Part shown: in pieces, positions 25,180 through 32,533 of the stretch | Layout of the letters: each line of letters opens with the position of its first letter | Numbering within the stretch: the stretch's first letter is position 1 | NCBI GenBank assembly: GCA_035271065.1 | Contig: DATESB010000132.1 | Span: forward strand, 1-64,000 | DNA from: JAAYYM01 sp035271065 | GTDB taxonomy: Bacteria; Bacillota; Clostridia; Lachnospirales; Lachnospiraceae | Direction of reading: 5' to 3' | Length of the DNA stretch: 64,000 nucleotides | Made by a program: the position numbers and the translations under genes | Notes under the pieces: generated by a model | What the model was told of the DNA's origin: nothing | Seen by the model: the letters and a program-made list of their open reading frames with translations, nothing else | Databases searched by the model: none

Positions 25180-26016
25180 TTACTCTAAATCTATTTTCAC
25201 TGCCTGCTGTATCAATAATTGTTTAATCTTTCTGAAACTTTCCCTCGGGATTGGCAGAATGGTACCATCCGTTAAGAATAGTTTATAATTTCTTGCTACC
25301 TCTACATACCTTGCATTGACCAGATGATGTCTGTGTGTACGAACAAATCCTTCTCCCAAATCCTGTTCTAAATGTTTGAGTCTTCTGAACATTGTAATCG
25401 TCTGTCCGTCACTCAGATAAGCAACCGTCTGGTGTGCCACTGCTTCAAAGCGAACAATCTTAGAACGAGATATGTAATGTACGGACTGCTTAATATCACG
25501 CAGTGCCACTCTCTCTGCCGTCTGCGCATAATTCATTAATTCTTCCAGTTTATTAATGCTCAAATGAGACGCATCAATTGGTGCCTCTTTCGTCTCCAAA
25601 CCAATTGAAATATGTAAATGAAGACCGTACCAGCCTTCCTTCGCAACGCCTTCTTTTTGCAGGTCTTTTTCCTTGATGTATTTCCAGATGACTGTAATCC
25701 TCTGATTCACACGCTCCAGCATTTGATTCGGATAGCAAACCAGGAGTGCGCTATCCAGCATTGTGTAACAGCAACCTGTCGCTAACAGATATGATTTGCA
25801 CATAATACTCTCTATATCATAACGAATCCCCGAGTTGTTTCTATTGGCCAAATTTTGACGTATCGCATCTGCACCCACAATAATCTGTCCTTTTCCGACC
25901 GATAGCAAAACTGTCTGCGGATGAATATACGTATGCAGTAGCGTTGCATCTCCCATATAATATTGTGTCACTGCATCTATGGTGATTTTTTCTGTGTCTT
26001 TGTAAGTTCCTGTCAT
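25180..26016 (-). CDS. LytTR-family transcriptional regulator with NTF2/SnoaL-like sensor domain
   Basis: The C-terminal part (about residues 178-278) is a LytTR DNA-binding domain: HYISRSKIVRFEAVAHQTVA, FVRTHRHHLVNARYV and the end LPIPRESFRKIKQLL. The first 140 or so residues lack a receiver domain and instead look like an NTF2/SnoaL-like alpha-beta barrel (DAVTQYYMGD at the start), probably binding a small ligand. It is therefore a one-component regulator. The ATG at 26014-26016 is chosen because AAGGAAGG lies eight bases upstream. The target genes are unknown. Confidence 0.85.
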   Translation of the reverse strand: MTGTYKDTEKITIDAVTQYYMGDATLLHTYIHPQTVLLSVGKGQIIVGADAIRQNLANRNNSGIRYDIESIMCKSYLLATGCCYTMLDSALLVCYPNQMLERVNQRITVIWKYIKEKDLQKEGVAKEGWYGLHLHISIGLETKEAPIDASHLSINKLEELMNYAQTAERVALRDIKQSVHYISRSKIVRFEAVAHQTVAYLSDGQTITMFRRLKHLEQDLGEGFVRTHRHHLVNARYVEVARNYKLFLTDGTILPIPRESFRKIKQLLIQQAVKIDLE

Positions 26017-26055
26017 GGCCATACCCTTCCTTATCAGTGTTCTCATTAATCAGTA

Positions 26056-26868
26056 CTATATTTCCAAAGAATCCTTATTTAATAAAAATTCATACAATCC
26101 CAAATGAACAATACCATATTCATCTATCCATGATTTCATCATTGTTTTCACAATAATTATTTTCTTTAAAAAATCTTTTGTACTTTTCAATGGTCTGAGT
26201 TCTATTTCCATCTTAGAAGCATCACTGACATTAAGTGCTGACTGAATATAATATTTTTTGGGACCTTTGTTTACAACGAAGTCAATCTCACATTGTTTTT
26301 TTCTCTTGGTTCCTTCTATGGCGTCGACAATTTCCACTACACCCACATCAACCGAACACTCGCGGCACAAGAGTTCATTATAAATAATGTTTTCCATAAT
26401 ATGAGTCTCTTCTAATTGTCTAAAATTAAGTCTTGCATTTCGAAGTCCTATATCCGTGCAATAATACTTTGAAGGATATTCAAAATACTTTTTCCCTTTT
26501 ACGTCATAGCGTTTGGCATTAGAGAATAAAAAAGATTCCGATAAATAATTTAGATAATTGGCAATCGTATTACCGGAAACCTTAATGCCTTTAACAGTTT
26601 GAATCGTATACTGTACTTCATCAATTAAAATATAGTACATTTCATTATTTACTATTTGGGAACGAATATATTTAGAAAGTTCCTCTGGATTCCGATACTT
26701 CACATAAGTATCATCATCAAGTGCTATGGAAATGATTTGCTCTTCTTTAACACCATTTTCGATTAAATAATCATAATATAAACGAAACAACAGATAACTT
26801 TTCCCACATCTCCTAATACCTGTGATGACTTTTATTAAGCCATTTTCTTTTTTATCAATCGGCGGTTG
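26056..26868 (-). pseudogene. AAA_14/DUF4143 ATPase lacking a start codon
   Basis: The frame encodes a complete ATPase core: Walker A ITGIRRCGKSYLLF (about 26800-26840), Walker B YYILIDEVQY, then a DUF4143-type C-terminal part with a possible nuclease-like motif (CEIDFVVNK). No ATG, GTG or TTG exists upstream of the Walker A motif; the only in-frame upstream signal is the TAA of the neighbouring ATPase gene (26878-26880). Starting at the TTG at 26790 would remove Walker A. The upstream end, CAACCGCCGATTGAT, recurs at 29479-29493 directly after an in-frame ATG. The gene therefore seems to have been separated from its start. Confidence 0.7.
26854..26868. repeat. Left copy of a 15-base direct repeat bracketing the ATPase/DUF6273 block
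   Basis: The plus-strand sequence ATCAATCGGCGGTTG is repeated identically at 29479-29493, 2625 bases away in the same orientation. This copy forms the first codons of the startless ATPase gene. The flanking bases differ on both sides apart from a T-rich stretch on the left. Confidence 0.75.
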
Positions 26869-26877
26869 TGTTATCTT

Positions 26878-28221
26878 TTATAAACACATAGTCATATAAA
26901 CCGGTATATGCAAGATTCCGTCCTCATTCTTAAAGTCTTTCGTGTATATAATGAATTTATCACCTATCTTAGAAGAATACCTTGTAATGAACTTGTCTAA
27001 AGAAGCATGTTTCTTATAGAGGGAAGATTTCACTTCAATGGGGCAGATTTTGCGATTTCTTCGTATCAGGAAATCTATTTCCATGCGATTCATGGCATCC
27101 TGATTATCGCTTCTGGAATAAAAAAACAGTTTATTGCCATTAGCCCGTAACATTTGTGCAACCACATTCTCAAAGAACATCCCTTCATTTAATTCTAATC
27201 TGTCGAAGAGAATCGCCTTGTACACCTCTTCCTCCGTAAGTTCTTGATCCGAAAATGCATGGCTGAACAACAGACCGGTATCTGCCATATAACATTTGAG
27301 AGTCAGGCGGTCTGCATTGAGTCCAAGTCCTACATTAGGATCCATGTTATTAAAACAAGTGTTGATGACCTCTGCCTCATCCAACCACATGAATGCATCC
27401 TCATAATCTCGAAACCTTGCCTCTTTTTCTATGGATGCCAATTTATATTTCTTTTCATGTCGCGATAGTTGTGCCGGAATTCCGTCAAAAATCGCAAGTA
27501 CTTTACTCTCATACCCACCCGCAAACTTAGAGACATCATTTCGATATAGGGACAAAATGTTTCGTTTCACCCTGTCTGTTCGTTCAAAATCCTTTGTCTC
27601 TATATATTCCAGTACCGCTTGTGGCATTCCGCCAACAAGCATATATTGTCTAAACACATTCATTGTCTTACGATGAATGGCCTCTCCCAGAGGTTCTCTC
27701 CTTTCAAAACAGTTCGCAATATATCCGGCAGTTATTTCATCACCCATTGCCCATAGAAATTCTTCAAAATCCAATGGTTGCATCATGATATGCCTTTCTT
27801 CGGACGGCAGCACAATATTGCGAATATTTCTTTTCAGAGAAATCAAAGAACCCGTCTCAATATAATCATATCTTCCGTCTGCAACAAGGTATTTGATTAA
27901 CTGTCGTGCTTTTGGATACATTTGAATTTCATCGAAAACAATCAGACTCTCTCTCTTATACAATTTCTTGCCTTTTAATACAGCCAGTTTAGTGAAAAAT
28001 AAATCCAAGTCAGAAAACTCATATTCAAACAAATCAATGACTTCCTTTTCTACATTAGCAAAATCAATCATCAAACAGGACTGATACTCACGCGCTCCAA
28101 ATTGTTCAACAATAAAACTCTTGCCGACTCGACGCGCCCCCTCTATCAGCAACGCTGTTTTTCCGGCATCAGATTCCTTCCAGTCTTTCATTTTTTGATA
28201 TATCTTTCTCCTCAATTCCAT
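26878..28221 (-). CDS. AAA_14/DUF4143 ATP-binding protein
   Basis: A 447-residue ATPase with Walker A IEGARRVGKSFIV near residue 25 and Walker B LIVFDEIQMYPKAR near 95. The DUF4143 C-terminal region (about 220-420) includes EIDFLIRRNRKICPIEVKSS, a PD-(D/E)xK-like core. Proteins of this family are very common in Clostridia and Bacteroidetes and their function is unsettled. It shares the same reading frame as the broken ATPase downstream, separated only by its stop codon. The start has GGAGG upstream. Three 34-base repeats (28282-28365) precede it. Confidence 0.93.
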   Translation of the reverse strand: MELRRKIYQKMKDWKESDAGKTALLIEGARRVGKSFIVEQFGAREYQSCLMIDFANVEKEVIDLFEYEFSDLDLFFTKLAVLKGKKLYKRESLIVFDEIQMYPKARQLIKYLVADGRYDYIETGSLISLKRNIRNIVLPSEERHIMMQPLDFEEFLWAMGDEITAGYIANCFERREPLGEAIHRKTMNVFRQYMLVGGMPQAVLEYIETKDFERTDRVKRNILSLYRNDVSKFAGGYESKVLAIFDGIPAQLSRHEKKYKLASIEKEARFRDYEDAFMWLDEAEVINTCFNNMDPNVGLGLNADRLTLKCYMADTGLLFSHAFSDQELTEEEVYKAILFDRLELNEGMFFENVVAQMLRANGNKLFFYSRSDNQDAMNRMEIDFLIRRNRKICPIEVKSSLYKKHASLDKFITRYSSKIGDKFIIYTKDFKNEDGILHIPVYMTMCL

Positions 28222-28281
28222 AGGATACCTCCACTTGTATCATCTATATTATCGCCCATCTGTACACTTTTATCCATATAT

Positions 28282-28365
28282 GCACGTTTTTGACCTTTCT
28301 GTATGTTTACATATTACACCTTTTCGACCTTTCTTGCAATTCATATTTTACACGTTTTTGACTTT
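28282..28365. repeat. Three 34-base tandem repeats upstream of the ATPase gene
   Basis: Units start at 28282, 28316 and 28350 on the plus strand, giving a period of exactly 34 bases. The conserved core is about 17 bases, of the form RCACSTTTTYGACCTTTCT with minor changes; the last unit is cut short by an A-rich run that belongs to a terminator. On the minus strand each reads AAAGGTCRAAAASGTGY. They could be protein-binding iterons or regulatory sites. The period is not a multiple of three, so they are not coding repeats. Confidence 0.8.
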
Positions 28366-29378
28366 AATAAAAAAAAGAAAAGCCCTCCGGTTCTATCAAC
28401 CGGAAGACTTCTAGAAATTTCTGCCTCTGGGGTCAACGCATTGGAATCTATCCTGTTATACAGAAAAGTTCCGCTTTCATCCTTTAAAGTCAGTTTCCAT
28501 GTATTGGCATTCACCTCGTCCGCTTCAACTCCTGCAAAAGCAGACTTGTTATATCCGCTCGCAGATGAGAAGAGAACGGAGGAAAGATTCAAATTAAAAG
28601 CGTGTCGAGCAGAACCGTAGACATTGTCTACTTGGTTGCCTCCTCCCGAATGGACGTAGCCAGAATCGAGTACGTATGCGGCGTAGTAGTTATTACGACC
28701 GGGGGAACGAAGCCACCACCAATACAATAAATTCGGGTCTGCTTTTCTTGTTCCGTCATTATTATTAAATCCATAATTTGTATTCTGTACATCATCTAAA
28801 TCCAATAGAAATATTTTGTCATTTGAACCTGATGGATAGTTGCTATATGGTCTGTTGCCTCCATTATAATCATAATAATCTGATGTGTTACTGTCCTTGA
28901 TTTCTGTTGTACTAATTGCTTTTTGCTCAGTGGTTGAAAGATTGTCAAAGAAGTCAGCGCCATTCAAATTTCCCCTAATAGTACTTGCTGACCAATCTGA
29001 TGATCTAGTTCTATTAAATGCTCTTCCATTTACTTCCAGGGCGTCTTTTGACAGTAACAACATATGGTGTTCCTTGGATGAGTGTGCTTGAACAGTGTTA
29101 TCTTTATTCAGTGCACTACCGTCTTTATCCAACACATAGTATGCTTTATCTCCGTAATAAACAGTAGTTCCTTCCCATGATAACGCATTGCCTGTTCCCG
29201 ATGTCGGATTGCTAATTCCTGCAATGCTATTATCATCAAGTCTCAAATTCACATTCTTAGTTCCCGCTGTGGCCGCCTGTTCCCCCACCGTTCCAATCGG
29301 TGACAAGCTAAGTCCGCCTACAACCATTGCCATTGTTAAAAAATAACTTACGATTTTCTTCCCTGTGTTCTTTCTCAC
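28341..29378 (-). CDS. Exported DUF6273-type surface protein, C-terminus probably broken
   Basis: The protein has a signal peptide (about 1-37) and a DUF6273-like domain (about 70-300), shown by LYWWWLRSPG and by GSARHAFNLNLSSVLFSSA. Such domains occur in large clostridial surface proteins with Ig-like or leucine-rich modules after them, which are absent here. The frame runs on through an evident terminator (28369-28410) and into the first 34-base repeat, so the last 25 or so residues look spurious and a natural stop seems to be lost. The start is GTG with GGTGGAGG upstream. Its own consensus-like promoter is at 29419-29447. Confidence 0.75.
   Translation of the reverse strand: MRKNTGKKIVSYFLTMAMVVGGLSLSPIGTVGEQAATAGTKNVNLRLDDNSIAGISNPTSGTGNALSWEGTTVYYGDKAYYVLDKDGSALNKDNTVQAHSSKEHHMLLLSKDALEVNGRAFNRTRSSDWSASTIRGNLNGADFFDNLSTTEQKAISTTEIKDSNTSDYYDYNGGNRPYSNYPSGSNDKIFLLDLDDVQNTNYGFNNNDGTRKADPNLLYWWWLRSPGRNNYYAAYVLDSGYVHSGGGNQVDNVYGSARHAFNLNLSSVLFSSASGYNKSAFAGVEADEVNANTWKLTLKDESGTFLYNRIDSNALTPEAEISRSLPVDRTGGLFFFLLKSKTCKI
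28369..28410 (-). terminator. Terminator inside the 3' end of the DUF6273 frame
   Basis: On the minus strand TCCGGTT (28404-28398) pairs with AACCGGA (28392-28386) across a 5-base loop, with AAG/CTT extending the stem. It is followed by UUUUCUUUUUUUU. It lies 25 codons before the ORF's stop codon, which is abnormal for an intact gene. Confidence 0.75.
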
Positions 29379-29418
29379 TTTTATTCCTCCACCCTGTATG
29401 ATTTAATCCTTAATCATC

Positions 29419-29447
29419 ATCTTAACAACTGCATATTTCCATGTCAA
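29419..29447 (-). promoter_or_regulatory. Promoter of the DUF6273 gene
   Basis: TTGACA (29442-29447) and TAAGAT (29419-29424) on the minus strand are exactly 17 bases apart. The GTG start codon is about 40 bases downstream. The promoter lies between the right direct repeat (29479-29493) and the gene, so the block carries its own promoter. Confidence 0.7.
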
Positions 29448-29478
29448 TAGTGATTTTTCTGTATCATATTTTTGTTTC

Positions 29479-29493
29479 ATCAATCGGCGGTTG
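29479..29493. repeat. Right copy of the 15-base direct repeat, preceded by an in-frame ATG
   Basis: Minus-strand reading is ATG CAA CCG CCG ATT GAT GAA, with the ATG at 29494-29496. After GAT the frame soon ends (ACA AAA ATA TGA). Joined at the repeat to 26854, it would continue as MQPPIDKKENG into the ATPase Walker A. No good ribosome site precedes the ATG. Confidence 0.7.
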
Positions 29494-29548
29494 CATTGTG
29501 TGGATAGTGAAAATCACTTGAAAGAAAAAGTGCATTACGGTGCACAAG

Positions 29549-29573
29549 AAAATGCCGGCCAAAGGCCGGCATT
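29549..29573 (-). terminator. Terminator of ppdK
   Basis: AATGCCGGCC (29573-29564, minus strand) and GGCCGGCATT (29560-29551) form a 10-base stem with a 3-base loop. UUUUC follows. It is about 35 bases after the ppdK stop codon. Confidence 0.75.
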
Positions 29574-29607
29574 CTCTTTACTCTATTATATTAGAAACAT
29601 CACACCT

Positions 29608-32229
29608 CTATTGTTCCGCCAATGATGCCTGTGCTGCTGCAAGTCTTGCAATCGGAACTCTAAACGGTGAACAGGATACATAATCAAGTCCAACCTTATG
29701 ACAGAACTCGATAGACGCCGGATCACCACCATGCTCACCACAGATACCAAGATGAATATCAGGTCTTGTAGCACGGCCCTTCTTAGCCGCCATTTCCACA
29801 AGCTGTCCAACACCGTTCTGATCCAGTTTTGCAAACGGATCTGACTCATATATTTTTGATTTATAATAAGCATCCAAGAACTTACCTGCATCATCACGAG
29901 AGAATCCAAATGTCATCTGTGTCAAATCGTTTGTTCCGAATGAAAAGAACTCAGCCTCTTCTGCAATCTCATTTGCAAGTAATGCTGCTCTCGGAATTTC
30001 AATCATGGTACCTACATGGTAAACGATATCAGAATTCATTTCCTTCTTTACAAGTTCTGCAACCTCAACAACTGCATCCTTGACAAACTTCAGTTCCTTC
30101 TTATCTCCAACAAGCGGAATCATAATTTCAGGTTCAATATCATAACCCTTTTCATTCTTCACTTCAATTGCTGCTTCCATAACCGCACGTGTCTGCATCT
30201 TGGCGATTTCAGGATAAGTAACTGCAAGACGGCATCCACGGTGTCCCATCATCGGGTTAAACTCATGTAATGCATCACAAGTTTCCTTTACCTGCTGAAC
30301 CGTTAAGTTCATGCGTTTTGCCAATTCCTCGATATCTTTCTCATCAGTCGGCACAAACTCATGAAGAGGTGGATCTAAGAAACGAATGGTAACCGGTCTG
30401 CCCTCCATTGCCTCGTAGATGCCCTTAAAGTCATCCTTCTGATAAGGAGTCAATCCAATCAACGCCTCTGTACGCTCTTCTACCGTGGTAGACAAAATCA
30501 TCTGACGAATCTTCGGAATTCTTTCAGGTTCAAAGAACATATGCTCTGTACGGCAAAGTCCGATACCCTCTGCTCCAAGTTTTACAGCATTTCTTGCATC
30601 TGCCGGTGTGTCTGCATTGGTTCTGACCTGTAACTTTCTGTATTTATCAGCCCAGCCCATGATACGTCCGAAATTACCGCCTATCTGTGCTTCTTCTGTC
30701 TGGATATCTCCCAGATAAATCTTACCTGTGGAACCGTCCAGTGAAATGTAATCACCTTCTACAATCGTCTCGCCGCCCAGTTTGAATACTTTGGCTGCTT
30801 CATCAATCTGAATTTCACCACATCCTGATACACATGCTGTTCCCATGCCACGCGCCACAACTGCTGCATGAGATGTCATACCGCCACGTACTGTTAAGAT
30901 ACCTTCTGCTGCGTGCATACCTTCAATATCTTCCGGAGAAGTTTCAAGTCTGACAAGGACAACTCTCTCGCCTGCTTCATGATGTGCCTTTGCTTCATCT
31001 GCTGTAAAGTAAACACGTCCTGCAGCCGCACCCGGTGAAGCCGGAAGTGCCTGTCCCAGTAACTTACCGTCTTTTAATGCCTGTGGTACAAACGTCGGAT
31101 GTAACAACTGGTCAAGAGATTTTGCTTCAATTCTCATAACTGCTTCTTCCGGTGTAATCTTGCCCTCATCTACAAGGTCACATGCAATCTGTAATGCTGC
31201 CGGAGCAGTTCTCTTACCGTTACGTGTCTGTAAGAAGAATAACTTCTCATCTTCAATCGTAAATTCCATATCCTGCATATCGCAATAGTGATTTTCAAGT
31301 CTGTTTGCAATCTCCATGAATTGCTTGTACACATTCGGCATATCCTCTTCCAGCTTTGTAATCGGCTGAGGAGTTCTGATACCTGCAACAACATCTTCTC
31401 CCTGTGCATTGATTAAGTACTCGCCGAAGATACCCTTGGCGCCTGTGGACGGATTTCTGGTAAATGCAACACCTGTACCGGATTTGTTACCTGTATTACC
31501 GAATACCATTGCCTGAACGCTGACTGCCGTACCCCAGTCGCCCGGAATATCATTCATTCTTCTGTATACGATTGCTCTTGGATTATCCCATGAACGGAAT
31601 ACTGCTTTTACAGCTTCCATCAACTGTACTTTCGGATCCTGCGGGAACTCTTCGCCCATTTTCTCTTTATAAATTGCTTTATACTTTGCAATCACTTCTT
31701 TCAAATCATCTGCTGTCAAATCAGTATCGAATTTTGCACCTTTGGCTTCTTTGATTTCATCCAAAATACCTTCAAAGAATGTCTTGCTCATTTCCATAAC
31801 AACATCCGAGAACATCTGGATAAATCTTCTGTAAGAATCATATGCAAATCTCGGATTACCTGTCTTCTTTGCAAATCCTTCCACTGCAATATCATTCAGT
31901 CCCAGGTTCAATATGGTATCCATCATACCCGGCATAGATGCGCGAGCACCTGAACGAACTGAAACAAGCAACGGATTCTCGGTATCACCGAATTTTTTGC
32001 CCTGCTGTTCCTCTAATTTAGCCAATGCTTCAAATATCTGACTCTTAATCTCGTCATTTACAGTTTTGCCGCTATTATAATAGTCTGTACACGCCTCTGT
32101 TGTAACCGTAAAGCCCTGCGGTATCGGCAATCCGAGATTGGTCATCTCAGCCAGATTGCAGCCTTTACCTCCTAACAGATTGCGCATTTGTGCGCTTCCT
32201 TCCTTGAATAAATAAACCCATTTTGCCAT
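29608..32229 (-). CDS. ppdK: Pyruvate, phosphate dikinase
   Basis: PpdK interconverts phosphoenolpyruvate, AMP and PPi with pyruvate, ATP and phosphate. The 873 residues show the ATP-grasp nucleotide domain (about 1-340), the swivelling phosphohistidine domain with H454 in GGMTSHAAVVARG, and the TIM-barrel PEP/pyruvate domain with C830 in HLGICGEHGGDP. Length and motifs match Clostridium symbiosum PPDK. In anaerobes it often runs in the glycolytic direction and saves ATP. It is a single-gene transcript with its own promoter (32454-32482), a leader of about 218 bases containing a terminator, and a 3' terminator. Confidence 0.98.
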   Translation of the reverse strand: MAKWVYLFKEGSAQMRNLLGGKGCNLAEMTNLGLPIPQGFTVTTEACTDYYNSGKTVNDEIKSQIFEALAKLEEQQGKKFGDTENPLLVSVRSGARASMPGMMDTILNLGLNDIAVEGFAKKTGNPRFAYDSYRRFIQMFSDVVMEMSKTFFEGILDEIKEAKGAKFDTDLTADDLKEVIAKYKAIYKEKMGEEFPQDPKVQLMEAVKAVFRSWDNPRAIVYRRMNDIPGDWGTAVSVQAMVFGNTGNKSGTGVAFTRNPSTGAKGIFGEYLINAQGEDVVAGIRTPQPITKLEEDMPNVYKQFMEIANRLENHYCDMQDMEFTIEDEKLFFLQTRNGKRTAPAALQIACDLVDEGKITPEEAVMRIEAKSLDQLLHPTFVPQALKDGKLLGQALPASPGAAAGRVYFTADEAKAHHEAGERVVLVRLETSPEDIEGMHAAEGILTVRGGMTSHAAVVARGMGTACVSGCGEIQIDEAAKVFKLGGETIVEGDYISLDGSTGKIYLGDIQTEEAQIGGNFGRIMGWADKYRKLQVRTNADTPADARNAVKLGAEGIGLCRTEHMFFEPERIPKIRQMILSTTVEERTEALIGLTPYQKDDFKGIYEAMEGRPVTIRFLDPPLHEFVPTDEKDIEELAKRMNLTVQQVKETCDALHEFNPMMGHRGCRLAVTYPEIAKMQTRAVMEAAIEVKNEKGYDIEPEIMIPLVGDKKELKFVKDAVVEVAELVKKEMNSDIVYHVGTMIEIPRAALLANEIAEEAEFFSFGTNDLTQMTFGFSRDDAGKFLDAYYKSKIYESDPFAKLDQNGVGQLVEMAAKKGRATRPDIHLGICGEHGGDPASIEFCHKVGLDYVSCSPFRVPIARLAAAQASLAEQ

Positions 32230-32447
32230 TCTTATCTTCCTCCCTTAAAGTTTTATCAATCCAATGGATGATTCCGATATATAAAAAAGCCAAATTTCCC
32301 CCCTTGGGCTAATTTGGCTTTTTTCCAATATAAGTATTCACTGTCCGCTCCATTGCGCGCAATCGAATATCCAATCGAATCATATAAAAATCCTTTTCAA
32401 TGTATTTATGAGACAAACTATAACGGTTAAACTGTCCTCGTCTCACG
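32230..32447 (-). ncRNA. Structured 5' leader of ppdK (candidate attenuator, riboswitch or sRNA)
   Basis: The leader between promoter and ppdK is about 218 bases. Near its 5' end TGAGAC and GTCTCA (about 32445-32410) close a hairpin, and a GTTCG/CGGAC pairing could enclose the whole upstream half. ATTGCGCGCAAT is a self-complementary segment, and ATTCGATTG is repeated. A strong intrinsic terminator (32283-32324) follows, then 53 bases to the ATG. Sequence after the terminator (ATCGGAATCATCC) can partly pair with the upstream GGATATTCGAT, which might act as a switch. I do not recognise a known RNA family. Confidence 0.5.
32283..32324. terminator. Strong terminator inside the ppdK leader
   Basis: AAAAAAGCCAAATT (32283-32296) and AATTTGGCTTTTTT (32311-32324) are perfectly complementary, with a 14-base loop, and the arms supply a U-tract in either direction. 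A promoter (32454-32482) lies between glyS and this stem, so it most likely acts on the ppdK leader, although it could also catch glyS read-through. Confidence 0.85.
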
Positions 32448-32453
32448 AACAAA

Positions 32454-32482
32454 ATTATATCATATGGACCTCTACATGTCTA
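32454..32482 (-). promoter_or_regulatory. ppdK promoter
   Basis: TAGACA (32477-32482) and TATAAT (32454-32459) on the minus strand are 17 bases apart. Transcription would begin near 32447, about 218 bases before the ppdK start codon. Confidence 0.7.
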
Positions 32483-32533
32483 GCATTTTTTTGCACTTTT
32501 GATTCAAATTGGTAATTTACGATTAAAATAATG

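Noticed and set aside
26056..26790. Treating the ATPase as a normal gene starting at the TTG at 26790
   Set aside because: That start would remove the Walker A motif that is encoded in the same frame just upstream, and no ribosome site supports it.
28282..28365. CRISPR array
   Set aside because: Three units with a period of 34 bases, but the spacers are similar in size to half the unit and partly conserved; no cas genes. Better described as tandem repeats.
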